Shown here one piece after another: positions 9,254-20,566 of a DNA stretch of 64,000 nt. Under the pieces are notes generated by a model. That model saw nothing but the letters and a program-made list of their open reading frames with translations, was not told where the DNA came from and did not search any database. Origin of the DNA: Ciceribacter sp. L1K22 (GTDB taxonomy: Bacteria; Pseudomonadota; Alphaproteobacteria; Rhizobiales; Rhizobiaceae); the NCBI RefSeq assembly GCF_017599385.1, contig NZ_JAGFPK010000001.1, forward strand, positions 2,121,541 through 2,185,540. The letters run 5' to 3'. Numbering within the stretch: position 1 is the first letter of the stretch; each line of letters starts with the position of its first letter. Made by a program: the position numbers and the translations under genes.

Positions 9254-11845
9254 TCAAAATGTCATGCCGAGCTTCGCGGTGGCCTGATGTTCGACGCTGC
9301 TTTCGCCGAACCGGCCGGAATAGCCGATCGCCAGGCTGGTGGTCTGGCTGAGATCGAGGCTGACGCCGAGATTGACCATCGCGGTGTCCCGATCGGCGGA
9401 CGCGCTGGAGATCACAAAATCGTCTGAACCGGCAAACGCCATGGTCGCCTCGCTCGACAGATCCCCGAAGGTGTGCCGCCAGCCAAGCCCGGCCGAAAGC
9501 CGGCCGAGCATTCCCTGCCAGGCGATGTCCCGGTCGAGGCGCACGCCGAGCGTGGCCACCAGCTGGTCGTCGTTTGTGGCTTCCTTCGACAAGGCAGCCG
9601 CGCCACCGTTTTCGGTGAAGGCATCGGTGCGCGTTTGCACATAGGCGAGATTGGCGAAGGGCTCGATGTGCACGAGATCATGGTCGAAGCGCCAGGCGGC
9701 CTCGGCGAAGGCCTGCGAGGTCGTGCCACGATAGTCGGCCGTCAGATGGTCGGTGAAGCCCGGGAAGGCGACGGTGCGCTCGCTGTCGATCTCCTGGATG
9801 CTGTGGATCGCGCCGAAGCGCAGGGAGAGCGGGCCAAGATGCCGGCCGCCGTAAAGGCCGAGATAATAGCTGTCGATGGAGGCGCTTGCCTCGATGCCAT
9901 CGCTTCTCAGCCTGTCCTGGCCATAGCCGGTGAGGGCCCCAAGCTGCCAGCCGTCACCCAGGGGACGGTCCACTCCGAACAGGACGCCGCCGCCGCGCGC
10001 CATATTGCCCAGCGCGTTTCCATCACCGTCGAGCGTCGTCAGGCCGCCGAAGCCGCTGGCCCAGAACGCTGTCGCGGGCAGCTCGTCCGAAAATCCGGCA
10101 AAGCCGTCCTCGTCATAGGCGGCCACTGCCGAACTGCCCGTCATGGGGGCGTTCATCGTATCGCGAACGCGGTTGATCACCACGTCGCGGCTGAAGGCCG
10201 ATCGCGACAGCATGGACGCCGGTATGCTGGCATTCAACTCTCCGGAAAGCTGCTGGAAGGCGTTGTCCGGCGCGCCGTCCGGGAGATGGAGTATGGCGTC
10301 GTAAAGTGTTCCCGATCCCATCGCGTCGATGGCGTTGGCGGTGGCGCGGCCGTTCGCCGTGGTCGCCAGGTCGGCGAAGGCAACGACATCATCATCGTCG
10401 TCGTCGTCGTCATCGTCGTCATCATCATCCGGACTGCGGCTGAGTATCAGGCTGATGCTGTCATTGTCGTAGGCAAGGGCGGCGGACAGATAGGCAAAGT
10501 TCTCGGTCACCGACGTGAAGGCGCCGTCGATGCCGCTGTCGGCGGTCAGGATGGTGTAGGTGGTGTCGAGCGCGTACGTCGAACCGTCATCCGTGCCGTT
10601 CTCGGCGGAGACGGAGACGGACGCGCCGTCACCGACGGTCACGACGCCCGTTGCGTGAATCAGGTCTGATCTGCCCCCGGCGTCCACTTCGACGGCGTAG
10701 GTCGAGCCGGATCCGAAGGTCAGGTCGCCATCGACGGTGAGCGTGCCGATCGAATTGCCGGGCGCTATGGTCGCGCCGGAGGTGAGGGTGACATCCGACA
10801 CCGTGCCCACGCCGCCAAGGATGCCGCCGTCCAGGATCAGGATCGTGCTGGCGAACCTGGAGCCGACCGACAACGCGCCGCCGTGGATCTCGGTGGCGCC
10901 GGTGAAGTTGGAAAGGTCACCTGTCAGGCTCGTATATCCGGAATAGATGTCGATCTCGCCGTGTCCCGTTATGTCTGCGGCGAATTCGTAATCGTCATCG
11001 GTGTGGTTGAAGACGATCGTCCCGGTGCCTTCTCCGAAGGCGAGGGTTCCGGCATTGACGGTACCGGCCGCGACCGCCGTCTCGCCCGCCGCGGCGCCAA
11101 TGTTCAGCGTGCCGGTGGAGCCTGCCTGGTCTGCGATGGTGATCGTTTCGTCGCCGGCGTTGACGGTGACCGTGGCACCATCGGCGACAGTCAGAACCCC
11201 CGAACCCTGGTTGCCAAGCATAAGCGAAAAACCAAGATCAAATGTCGATCCGGCACCTGTGACGGCGATCGTACCCTCACGATTCGAGTAGAAGCCCAGG
11301 ACTGAATACATGGCGGTTACCTCCGCACCGTCGGAGATATGGAGTGTGCCAGAGCCTGCCGAGCCGACCACAAGCTGCTCTCCGACATTCAGTCTGGATC
11401 CATTACCGGTGACCGTAACCGCGCCCTCCGAACCGAGTAGGTTGCCAATAACGGTGTTTTCTTCTGAGGTGACCTCCGCGCCGTCGGCGATCGTCAGTTT
11501 GCCCGAGCCGTTCCGGCCGACAATCAAGAACGAGCCCGCACCGAGGCTTGATCCGTCGCCGGTGACGGTCACGGAACCGTTGCTGCCGTAAGAGTATCCT
11601 AGAAATGTGCCATCGGCTGTGACATCGGCGCTGCCGGAGATATCGAGCGTGCCTTCGCCGGATGAGCCGATGTAAAGAGTGCCACCAACGTCGTGCTGCG
11701 TTCCCCCGGAGTAAACCTGACTGCTGCCGCCATCGATGATCTCGTCGGCAAGTGCGCGAGACAGCGGAGCGCCCGTCACGATCAGGGAGGTGGATGTGAG
11801 AAGAACGGCTAGGCGCGCGCCGGGACGAAGGCGGTGAAAATTCAC
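9254..11845 (-). CDS. third autotransporter, beta-helix passenger with a 14-Asp tract, 863 residues
   Basis: The signal peptide (residues 1-33, ending SRALA) is followed by a passenger of short Gly/Ser/Thr-rich repeats of roughly 45-50 residues (pattern GSGTLxISDGAEVT...VTGxGS), typical of beta-helical autotransporters. A run of 14 consecutive Asp (473-486) separates the passenger from the C-terminal part. The barrel starts near residue 590 and ends KLGMTF with a terminal Phe. The barrel is of the common autotransporter type and is not a close relative of the two neighbouring paralogues. It lies 97 bp upstream of the second autotransporter on the same strand and 154 bp downstream of an AraC-type regulator gene, which is a plausible controller. 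Function on the cell surface is inferred. Confidence 0.88.
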   Translation of the reverse strand: MNFHRLRPGARLAVLLTSTSLIVTGAPLSRALADEIIDGGSSQVYSGGTQHDVGGTLYIGSSGEGTLDISGSADVTADGTFLGYSYGSNGSVTVTGDGSSLGAGSFLIVGRNGSGKLTIADGAEVTSEENTVIGNLLGSEGAVTVTGNGSRLNVGEQLVVGSAGSGTLHISDGAEVTAMYSVLGFYSNREGTIAVTGAGSTFDLGFSLMLGNQGSGVLTVADGATVTVNAGDETITIADQAGSTGTLNIGAAAGETAVAAGTVNAGTLAFGEGTGTIVFNHTDDDYEFAADITGHGEIDIYSGYTSLTGDLSNFTGATEIHGGALSVGSRFASTILILDGGILGGVGTVSDVTLTSGATIAPGNSIGTLTVDGDLTFGSGSTYAVEVDAGGRSDLIHATGVVTVGDGASVSVSAENGTDDGSTYALDTTYTILTADSGIDGAFTSVTENFAYLSAALAYDNDSISLILSRSPDDDDDDDDDDDDDDVVAFADLATTANGRATANAIDAMGSGTLYDAILHLPDGAPDNAFQQLSGELNASIPASMLSRSAFSRDVVINRVRDTMNAPMTGSSAVAAYDEDGFAGFSDELPATAFWASGFGGLTTLDGDGNALGNMARGGGVLFGVDRPLGDGWQLGALTGYGQDRLRSDGIEASASIDSYYLGLYGGRHLGPLSLRFGAIHSIQEIDSERTVAFPGFTDHLTADYRGTTSQAFAEAAWRFDHDLVHIEPFANLAYVQTRTDAFTENGGAAALSKEATNDDQLVATLGVRLDRDIAWQGMLGRLSAGLGWRHTFGDLSSEATMAFAGSDDFVISSASADRDTAMVNLGVSLDLSQTTSLAIGYSGRFGESSVEHQATAKLGMTF
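10388..10429 (-). repeat. GAY trinucleotide tract encoding 14 aspartates
   Basis: Fourteen consecutive Asp codons, GAT and GAC interspersed, lie between passenger and barrel of the third autotransporter. The mixed codons make slippage less likely than in a pure microsatellite. Any change by whole triplets would keep the frame and change only linker length. An acidic run of this kind could bind calcium; that is a guess. Confidence 0.95.
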
Positions 11846-11999
11846 GAATAAACTCCCCTCAAGTCGATCGCGACTGAAAATTCCCCGCTTGCATGCCGCG
11901 AAGCAGGGCCGTGTCGCAGGCCGAAACTAGAAAAGGCAGTGCCGCGCCCGCTATCCGCTTTCCGCAAAAGCGATCGGACGCATGTTTTTTCTTGCTATT

Positions 12000-13013
12000 T
12001 CAGGAGGTCAGAGTCGAAGACGGGCTTTCGCCGAACAACTTCCGATAGTCGGCGGCGAAGCGGCCGAGATGCAGGAAACCGAAGCGCATCGCAACTTCGG
12101 TGACCGTGGTTTCCGATGGGAGGGCTTGGCGCAGCAGCGCGCGGGCGCGGTTGAGCCGGCAGATTCGGATATAGGCTAGCGGTGAGACGCCGACATATTC
12201 GTGGAACGCATATTGAAGACCGCGTTCGGAAACGCCGAGTTCCTCGCAAAGGCGGCTGATCGAGGGCAGTTCGTCTTTTTGCAGCTCCTCTTCTATCCGC
12301 GCCCGCGCCCGCCGCCCTATATGGAATCCGCGTGCACGTTCGCCGGCACTCACGTCGCTGAAACCCTGCTGCTCGCTGGCGGTCAGGATTTGAAGCACCG
12401 TTTCCCTCATGGTCCCGCTCAGCCTTTCAAGGTCGACGGCGTCACCCCTGGCGACGGCCGCGCCGACGGCCTCGAACCAGATCGCTGCCGCAGTCTCGAA
12501 CATCGCCTTGTCGGCCATGTCGATTGCCCGCATGCCTTCGGCTCTGTCGTTCCAGTTCGCCGGTCGAAGCGCCTCGATGGCGCGCAGCAAATCGTCTTGC
12601 GGGAAGCTGACATAGGTTGTCTGCGAGCCGCCGGCGATCAGCAGATCGAATTCCGTCTGACCGGGAAGAAAGAACACACAGCCGATCCCGTCTTCGCCAT
12701 GCACCGAAATGCGATTCTTTCCCGGTGTGCAGATTGATAACGTGCAGAAATTCCTGGGCGTGGTCCCCACCTTGTGAACCGAGGCCGTCTGGGTCTCGCG
12801 CACGATCTGCTGGGTGCCGAGGTCAATCACATCCATCGTGCCGACGGACCGGCCCGGCGTCAGCTGATTGCACTCCATGGCGACCCATGGCTGTCGCCTG
12901 GCCTGTTGGGCGGCATCTTCGACCACCGACGACGACAGCATTTCAACAGGTCTCCCGGACATGCCGATCGACGCTTTCGCCGTGTGAATTCCTGTGAAAT
13001 CGTCCCTGCCCAT
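12000..13013 (-). CDS. AraC-family transcriptional regulator
   Basis: The protein has 337 residues. The C-terminal ~100 carry the double helix-turn-helix of the family: first unit SISRLCEELGVSERGLQYAF, second unit TVTEVAMRFGFLHLGRFAADY with the usual FGES-type ending. The N-terminal ~220 residues form an effector or dimerisation domain I cannot name. The layout resembles the EutR/FeaR-like branch with a long N-terminus. It sits upstream of and in the same direction as the third autotransporter, so local regulation of the surface block is plausible but not shown. I chose the ATG at 13013, which has GGAAG just upstream; an internal ATG at 12962 is an alternative. Confidence 0.85.
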   Translation of the reverse strand: MGRDDFTGIHTAKASIGMSGRPVEMLSSSVVEDAAQQARRQPWVAMECNQLTPGRSVGTMDVIDLGTQQIVRETQTASVHKVGTTPRNFCTLSICTPGKNRISVHGEDGIGCVFFLPGQTEFDLLIAGGSQTTYVSFPQDDLLRAIEALRPANWNDRAEGMRAIDMADKAMFETAAAIWFEAVGAAVARGDAVDLERLSGTMRETVLQILTASEQQGFSDVSAGERARGFHIGRRARARIEEELQKDELPSISRLCEELGVSERGLQYAFHEYVGVSPLAYIRICRLNRARALLRQALPSETTVTEVAMRFGFLHLGRFAADYRKLFGESPSSTLTS

Positions 13014-13168
13014 GGCTTCCGAGTGACACCTGCGGTTCTCTTCCTGGTCGCGGACAATGCCTCAACTTGCAGGTTCAGGGCAACGATGCCGCAAGCGTCT
13101 GGCGCTCCAAACCGGTGTATTTGCACGAAGCGAACAGTCATGTGCAAAGTGTGCCGGGCCGCAATTCC

Positions 13169-15244
13169 TCAGATGTCGAGGTTGTCCGCGAAGGCCGCGC
13201 GGTCCTGGATGAACCGGAAGCGGGCCTCGGGCTTGGTGCCCATCAGCGCGTCGACGGCATCCCGGGTGCCCTCGAAATCGACATCGTCGATCTCGACCTT
13301 CAAAAGCGTCCGCTTGGCCGGGTCCATCGTCGTTTCCTTGAGCTGCGCCGGCATCATCTCGCCGAGGCCCTTGAACCGGCCGACTTCGACCTTCTTGCCC
13401 TTGAACACCGTCTCCATCAGTTCCGCCCGGTGCGCGTCGTCCCGCGCATAGACGGTCTTCGCGCCCTGACGGATGACGTAGAGCGGCGGCACCGCCAGAT
13501 AGAGGTGGTTGCCCCGGATCAGCTCCGGCATTTCCTGGTAGAAGAAGGTGATCAGCAGCGAGGCGATGTGGGCGCCGTCGACGTCGGCATCGGTCATGAC
13601 GATGATGCGTTCGTAGCGCAGATCTTCCTCACGATATTTCGTCCGCGTGCCGCAGCCGAGCGCCTGGATCAGGTCGGCGATCTGCTGGTTGGCCATCAGC
13701 TTCTCGCGGCTGGCGCTACCGACGTTGAGGATCTTGCCGCGCAGCGGCAGGATCGCCTGGTTGGCGCGGTTCCGCGCCTGCTTGGCCGAGCCACCGGCCG
13801 AGTCGCCCTCGACGATGAAGAGCTCGGCACCCTCCGCCGTGTTCTGCGCGCAGTCGGCGAGCTTGCCGGGCAGGCGCAGCTTGCGCACCGCCGTCTTGCG
13901 GTTGACTTCCTTTTCCTTGCGCCGGCGCAGCCGCTCTTCGGCCCGCTCGATCACCCAGTCGAGCAGCTTCGCCGCCTCGTTCGGATTGTCGGCGAGATAA
14001 TGGTCGAACGGATCGCGCAGCGCGTTTTCGACGATGCGCTGGGCCTCGACGGTCGCGAGCTTGTCCTTGGTCTGGCCGACGAATTCCGGCTCGCGGATGA
14101 AGACTGAAAGCATACCCACCGCCGAGATCATCACGTCGTCGGTGGTGATCTGCTGCGCCCGCTTGTTCTGCGTCAGTTCCGCATAGTTCTTCAATCCCTT
14201 GGTGAGCGCGATGCGCAAGCCGCTTTCGTGCGTGCCGCCTTCGGGCGTCGGGATGGTGTTGCAATAGGAATGGATCGCCGGATCGCCGCCATACCAGGTG
14301 ATCGCCCATTCGAGCGCACCGTGGCCGCCGGTCTTTTCCGTCTTGCCCGCGAAAATCTCGCGCGTGACGGTGAACTCCTTGCCGAGCGTCGCCGCCAGAT
14401 AATCCTTGAGGCCTCCGGGGAAGTGGAAGACCGCCTTCTCCGGGATTTCGCCGCCCTCCGGCACCATGCCGGGATCGCACGACCAGCGAATTTCGACGCC
14501 GCCGAACAGATAGGCCTTCGACCGCGCCATGCGGAAGATGCGGCCCGGATCGAACTTCGCCGCGTCGCCGAAGATCTGCGGGTCGGGATGGAAGCGCACA
14601 CGCGTGCCGCGCCGGTTATGCACGTCGCCAAGTTCTTCCAGTCCGCCCTGCGGCACGCCGCGCGAGAAGATCTGCCGGTAGAGCTTGCGATTGCGTGCCA
14701 CCTCGACCTCGAGATAGTCCGACAGCGCGTTGACGACGGACACGCCGACCCCGTGCAGGCCGCCCGAGGTCTCGTAGGCCTTGCCGTCGAACTTGCCGCC
14801 GGCATGCAGCTTGGTCATGATCACTTCGAGCGTCGACTTGCCCGGCACCTGCGGATGCAGTTCCACCGGTATGCCGCGGCCGTTGTCGGTCACCGTCAGG
14901 AACCCCTGGGTGTCGAGATGCACCTCGATGAAGTTGGCGTGTCCGGCGACCGCCTCGTCCATCGAGTTGTCGATGACTTCCGCGAACAGATGGTGCAGCG
15001 CCTTTTCGTCGGTGCCGCCGATATACATGCCGGGCCGCATGCGCACCGGCTCGAGCCCTTCCAGAACCCGGATGGAGGATGCGCCGTAATCGTCGCCCGA
15101 CGAGGTCGCGGGTGCCGCCGGAACCGGACGCGGGGCAGGGGCCGCCTGCGCAACCGGGGCGGCCGGCTGCGGCCGGGGCTCGGGGGCGGGGTCCGGCTTT
15201 GCAGGTGCCGGCACGGCGGAGAAGAGATCGTTGTTGTCGTCCAT
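13169..15244 (-). CDS. parE: DNA topoisomerase IV subunit B
   Basis: A 691-residue type IIA topoisomerase ATPase subunit that, with ParC, decatenates daughter chromosomes. A Pro/Ala-rich leader of about 55 residues precedes the GHKL ATPase: EVIDNSMDEA near residue 95, DNGRGIP, and GGLHGVGVSVVNALS. The Toprim domain has EGDSAGGSA near 475 and DADVDGAH near 551, followed by GRFKGLGEMMP. Length and the absence of a GyrB-type insertion favour ParE over GyrB. The start is the ATG of MDDNND; the frame continues upstream without conserved features. It is divergent from the secreted hydrolase gene with a 229-bp spacer. Confidence 0.92.
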   Translation of the reverse strand: MDDNNDLFSAVPAPAKPDPAPEPRPQPAAPVAQAAPAPRPVPAAPATSSGDDYGASSIRVLEGLEPVRMRPGMYIGGTDEKALHHLFAEVIDNSMDEAVAGHANFIEVHLDTQGFLTVTDNGRGIPVELHPQVPGKSTLEVIMTKLHAGGKFDGKAYETSGGLHGVGVSVVNALSDYLEVEVARNRKLYRQIFSRGVPQGGLEELGDVHNRRGTRVRFHPDPQIFGDAAKFDPGRIFRMARSKAYLFGGVEIRWSCDPGMVPEGGEIPEKAVFHFPGGLKDYLAATLGKEFTVTREIFAGKTEKTGGHGALEWAITWYGGDPAIHSYCNTIPTPEGGTHESGLRIALTKGLKNYAELTQNKRAQQITTDDVMISAVGMLSVFIREPEFVGQTKDKLATVEAQRIVENALRDPFDHYLADNPNEAAKLLDWVIERAEERLRRRKEKEVNRKTAVRKLRLPGKLADCAQNTAEGAELFIVEGDSAGGSAKQARNRANQAILPLRGKILNVGSASREKLMANQQIADLIQALGCGTRTKYREEDLRYERIIVMTDADVDGAHIASLLITFFYQEMPELIRGNHLYLAVPPLYVIRQGAKTVYARDDAHRAELMETVFKGKKVEVGRFKGLGEMMPAQLKETTMDPAKRTLLKVEIDDVDFEGTRDAVDALMGTKPEARFRFIQDRAAFADNLDI

Positions 15245-15473
15245 GTCGTCTCTTGTTCTCGGGCGGCGCGGTGCGGCTTTGACGGAGCGCACACGATCGC
15301 CGCATTGGGTCCCTTGGATCGCGAATCGGCTGGATCTTGCCAGAAAGGCGGATGGGTCGCGACCGCGATACGCCCGGATGTCCGGCAATCGCGGTATTTC
15401 GTGGCGAATCTTTGCGTTTCCCGGGCGCCCGTGGCAAGACCGCAATGCCCTCGCAGTACAGGAAGGGACGAGG

Positions 15474-16358
15474 ATGTCCACAGGTCATTTCCGCATCGCA
15501 ACGCTGGCGACGGTCCTTCTGGGCCTTTCAACGCCGGTTTCCGCCGCGCCCGACGGCCCGCTGAAACCCTTCAAGGACGACCTGTTTTCCGGACAGGCGG
15601 TGCTCGAAACCCGCGACGGCGGCGATTTCGAGGTGATCGACTACCAGGAACGGCGCGACATCAACGGCCGCGACCAGATCCCCGAACGCCGCGCCAAGGC
15701 GAAATACGTCTCCCTTGGCGTGAAGAAACAGCAGGCGAACGAAACACTGAACCTCGCGACCGGTCCGCTGCCCGTCACCCGCGTCGGTCGCGCCGAAGGT
15801 GCCGCCTTCACCGTCATCTTCATTCACGGCAGGGGCGGGGACCGTCGTCTCGGGTCGAACGACTTCTCCTTTGGCGGCAATTTCAACCGGCTGAAGAACC
15901 TCGCCATCGACAATGGCGGCGTCTACTACGCCCCGAGTGTGCCGTCCTTCGATGCCGCCGGCGTCACGGCGGTGGCCGGCCTCGTCGCCCATGCCCGGGC
16001 TGTCTCGCCCGGACGCCCCGTCATCCTCGCCTGCGCCTCCATGGGCAGTTTCATCTGCTGGGGCATCGCCCGCGAAACCGCCGCCGTCGCCGATCTCGCC
16101 GGCATGATGATCATGGGCGGCGCCACCGATCCCGACTTCCCGAAAAGCGCCTTTGCCAAAGCGAAACTGCCGCTCTATTTCAGCCACGGTTCCGCCGACA
16201 GCGTCTACGCCGCCACCGATCAGATCGCCCTTTACGACCGCCTGAAGAAGGCCAGCTATCCGACCCGCTTCACGCTCTTTGCCACCGGTTCGCATGGCAC
16301 GCCGGTGCGCATGACCGACTGGCGCGGCGCGCTGAACTGGCTTTTCACGGTGAAATGA
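15474..16358 (+). CDS. secreted alpha/beta hydrolase
   Basis: A 294-residue protein with a signal peptide (residues 1-24, ending VSA). The hydrolase fold is seen in the oxyanion-side motif FIHGRGGD, the nucleophile elbow CASMGSF (A-S-M-G, a variant of G-x-S-x-G with Ala first), an acid loop HGSADSVY, and the late His in GSHGTP. The catalytic triad therefore seems complete. The substrate cannot be predicted; phospholipase/carboxylesterase-like serine hydrolases look similar. The GGAAGGG...GAGG stretch just before the ATG serves as ribosome-binding site. It points away from parE and is 125 bp upstream of tpiA. Confidence 0.8.
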   Translation: MSTGHFRIATLATVLLGLSTPVSAAPDGPLKPFKDDLFSGQAVLETRDGGDFEVIDYQERRDINGRDQIPERRAKAKYVSLGVKKQQANETLNLATGPLPVTRVGRAEGAAFTVIFIHGRGGDRRLGSNDFSFGGNFNRLKNLAIDNGGVYYAPSVPSFDAAGVTAVAGLVAHARAVSPGRPVILACASMGSFICWGIARETAAVADLAGMMIMGGATDPDFPKSAFAKAKLPLYFSHGSADSVYAATDQIALYDRLKKASYPTRFTLFATGSHGTPVRMTDWRGALNWLFTVK

Positions 16359-16483
16359 CCCGCCAAACCGGCCAATTTTCACCATAAGCGCTGATTCCTC
16401 GGTCGTTTCGGCCCCCGGAACCTTTCCTTTAGGGTCAGGTTTTGCTAGGTCGACGCGATGTTATAGAGGGATGAGAAGAGATC

Positions 16484-17254
16484 ATGACGCCAGACGTTCG
16501 CCCGCTGGTCGCGGGAAACTGGAAGATGAACGGCACGCGCGAGGCGCTGCCCGAGCTGAAGGCCATGGCCGACGGCGTCAAGGGCGACCTGTCGAACAAG
16601 GTCGAGGCGCTGATCTGCCCGCCGGCGACGCTGCTCTATGTTGCGACAGCGCTCTGCGAGGACAGCCCGCTTGCGATCGGCGCCCAGGATTGCCACCAGA
16701 ACCCGTCCGGCGCCCACACCGGTGACATTTCCGCCGAGATGGTCGCCGACTGCTTCGGGACCCATGTCATCGTCGGCCATTCCGAACGCCGCACCGATCA
16801 CGCCGAGACCGATCACCTGGTCCGCGCCAAGGCCGAAGCGGCGTTTGCCGCCGATCTGACCGCCATCATCTGCATCGGCGAGACGGCCGAGGAGCGCAAG
16901 GCCGGCCAGACGCTCGATATCCTGAAGCGCCAGCTCTCCGGTTCCGTCCCTGATAGCGCTGTCGCGGCCCGCACGGTGATCGCCTACGAACCCGTATGGG
17001 CGATCGGCACCGGCCTGACGCCGACGGCCGCCGACGTCGCCGAGGCCCACGCCTTCCTGCGCGAGGAACTGGTGAAGCGCTTCGGCGCCGAGGGTGGCAA
17101 GATGCGCATCCTCTATGGCGGCTCGGTCAAGCCGGGCAATGCGAAGGAGCTGATGGCGGTCGCCAATGTCGACGGCGCGCTGATCGGTGGCGCCAGCTTG
17201 AAGGCGGCCGACTTCCTCGCCATATACGGCGTCTACGAGAGCCTGCTCGGCTGA
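16484..17254 (+). CDS. tpiA: triose-phosphate isomerase
   Basis: A 256-residue glycolytic enzyme that interconverts dihydroxyacetone phosphate and glyceraldehyde 3-phosphate in the cytosol. All family signatures are present: GNWKMNG with the substrate-binding Lys at residue 14, the electrophilic His in VGHSERR near 99, the catalytic Glu in [11 protein letters not shown] near 168, and the phosphate-binding YGGSV and LIGGASL near the end. Length is normal. It is followed 94 bp later by secG, as is common in rhizobia. Confidence 0.97.
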   Translation: MTPDVRPLVAGNWKMNGTREALPELKAMADGVKGDLSNKVEALICPPATLLYVATALCEDSPLAIGAQDCHQNPSGAHTGDISAEMVADCFGTHVIVGHSERRTDHAETDHLVRAKAEAAFAADLTAIICIGETAEERKAGQTLDILKRQLSGSVPDSAVAARTVIAYEPVWAIGTGLTPTAADVAEAHAFLREELVKRFGAEGGKMRILYGGSVKPGNAKELMAVANVDGALIGGASLKAADFLAIYGVYESLLG

Positions 17255-17348
17255 AAAGCGTCCAAGGGGCTTTCCTTGCGCGGACGGCTGATGTAAGGAG
17301 CCGGCCAACACGAATTCGCATGGCCCGCAAGGGCAGGATGGATATTCC

Positions 17349-17747
17349 ATGCAGACCGTTCTGATCGTCGTTCACCTCATGATCGTGCTGGCGCTGGTCG
17401 GCGTCGTGCTGATCCAGCGCTCCGAAGGCGGTGGCCTCGGCATCGGCGGCGGCTCCGGCTTCATGTCGGCGCGCGGCACCGCCAATGCGCTGACCCGCAC
17501 GACCGCGATCCTGGCGACGCTGTTCTTCATCACCTCGCTCGGGCTTGGCATTCTCGCCCGCTACCAGTCGAGCCCGACCGACATCCTCGACCGTATCCCG
17601 GCCGGCCAGACCGGCGGCAACGTTCTCGACCAGCTCGGCGGCTCCGCACCGGCTCCGGCCACCGGCGAAACGCCCGCGGCCCCGGCAGCACCTGCTGCCC
17701 CGGCCCCGGCCCCGGCCGACCCGAACGCCGTCCCGACCGGCAACTGA
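17349..17747 (+). CDS. secG: preprotein translocase subunit SecG
   Basis: A 132-residue membrane protein, accessory subunit of the SecYEG channel. Two hydrophobic segments (about residues 3-21 and 52-72) flank a Gly/Ser-rich loop (SEGGGLGIGGGSGFMSARG), which is the diagnostic part of SecG. The tail is a long Ala/Pro-rich cytoplasmic or periplasmic extension, also seen in rhizobial SecG proteins. A rho-independent terminator follows 20 bp after the stop. Confidence 0.93.
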   Translation: MQTVLIVVHLMIVLALVGVVLIQRSEGGGLGIGGGSGFMSARGTANALTRTTAILATLFFITSLGLGILARYQSSPTDILDRIPAGQTGGNVLDQLGGSAPAPATGETPAAPAAPAAPAPAPADPNAVPTGN

Positions 17748-19520
<1,773 letters not shown>

Positions 19521-19551
19521 CTGTCGGCCTGCTGCGAGAAAGTCACGAAAA

Positions 19552-19582
19552 AACCCGGCAAAACTGCCGGGTTTTTCTTTTT
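19552..19582 (+). terminator. rho-independent terminator after pyrG
   Basis: A 9-bp stem (19552-19560 with 19565-19573), a 4-base loop and a long T-rich tail, located about 30 bp after the pyrG stop. Confidence 0.9.
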
Positions 19583-19604
19583 CAGCCGCCGCAACCTATG
19601 CGGC

Positions 19605-19642
19605 CGTCATCCTCGGGCTCGATGTAAAGCCCGAGGATGACG
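19605..19642. repeat. 15-bp perfect inverted repeat of the CATCCTCGGG type
   Basis: Arms 19605-19619 and 19628-19642 are perfectly complementary around an 8-base loop, between the convergent ends of pyrG and the DUF4394 gene. There is no T-run, so it is not a classical terminator. The arm sequence CATCCTCGGGCT resembles a dispersed intergenic palindrome I remember from rhizobial genomes. Half-copies with ATCCTCGGGT recur near 22570-22590. Confidence 0.7.
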
Positions 19643-19661
19643 CCGCTTGGGAGCCTTCGCC

Positions 19662-20450
19662 TCACATCGCCGGCAGCACCGTAATATCCCGCACCGCGCT
19701 GTCGACACCCGTCACGTCGCCAACCTTGGTCGCGGCACCCGTTTCCAGGTTCACCGAATAGAGCGTCCGGTCGGCGACCAGATAGGCCGTGTTGGCGCCG
19801 CCTTCCATGCCCTGGATGTCGAAGGCATAGCTTGCCTGCGGGCCCTCGATGCCGAGCTTGCCGATCGCCTTCAGCGTGCCGTCGTTCGGCTTGGTCTGCT
19901 GGATCAGCGCGCCGATCGTGGCGTCGATATTGTACATCGCGGTCGCTTCCGGCTTGCCGATCGAGTTGATATAGGCCGCCGCCACGATATTGGGTGTCTC
20001 GCCCTTGTGCATGTCGCCGTCCTCGAAGGCGAGGCTGCCGTCGACGGTGACGGCACCGGTATCCGGATGGACGCGGTGGTTGGTGGTGCCGGTCATGAAG
20101 CGAAGGCGGTCAGCCATCGGGTTGAAGTCGACGACAACAGGCGCGTCCGTCATCGGCAGCATCGTGTCCATCTTGGCGACTTCCGTCGCGGCACCCGTCT
20201 CCAGGTCGATGGTGACGATCGCATGCTCCGGCGTTACGCCGACGACCGTCTTGTTGCCCGGACGGAAGTCGATGCCGACGAGCTTGTCGACGCCGGTGAC
20301 CTCCATGGTCTTGCTGACCTCCGGCTTGTCGGTGTCGAACATGACGAGCGTCTTGTCGTCCGTTAGCCCGAGAACCGGGGCGGCCGAGGCGGCGAGGGCG
20401 GAAAGGCCAAGCGCGGTGCCGGCGATCAGGGCGAAACGAATGGTTTTCAT
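19662..20450 (-). CDS. DUF4394 domain secreted protein
   Basis: A 262-residue protein with a signal peptide (residues 1-23, ending ASA). The mature part matches DUF4394, with repeated strands such as VLGLTDDKTLVMFDTD, GIDFRPGN, DFNPMADRLR and AYLVADRTLYSVNLETG, suggesting a beta-propeller-like periplasmic or secreted protein. No enzymatic residues are evident and the function is unknown. The ATG at 20450 has GGGAG seven bases upstream. It is divergent from an ECF sigma gene and shares a mirrored promoter-like motif with it, so it is a likely target of that sigma factor. Confidence 0.85.
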   Translation of the reverse strand: MKTIRFALIAGTALGLSALAASAAPVLGLTDDKTLVMFDTDKPEVSKTMEVTGVDKLVGIDFRPGNKTVVGVTPEHAIVTIDLETGAATEVAKMDTMLPMTDAPVVVDFNPMADRLRFMTGTTNHRVHPDTGAVTVDGSLAFEDGDMHKGETPNIVAAAYINSIGKPEATAMYNIDATIGALIQQTKPNDGTLKAIGKLGIEGPQASYAFDIQGMEGGANTAYLVADRTLYSVNLETGAATKVGDVTGVDSAVRDITVLPAM

Positions 20451-20515
20451 GTGATATCTCCCGATTTGTTCATCCAGTCGGAAGCAGGCCTTTGCCCGGG
20501 CTTCCGTAACTGAAG

Positions 20516-20542
20516 ACACGGCGGCGGCACCGTTTGGATGCA
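20516..20542 (-). promoter_or_regulatory. candidate ECF promoter for the DUF4394 gene
   Basis: On the minus strand, TGCATCC (20542-20536) is followed by AAA and, 15 bases after the heptamer, CGTGT (20520-20516). The same arrangement is found on the plus strand for the sigma gene. The -10-like block lies 66 bp before the DUF4394 start. This is inference from the shared motif only. Confidence 0.45.
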
Positions 20543-20566
20543 GCCGTGGTGAAAATTTTTCGTCCA

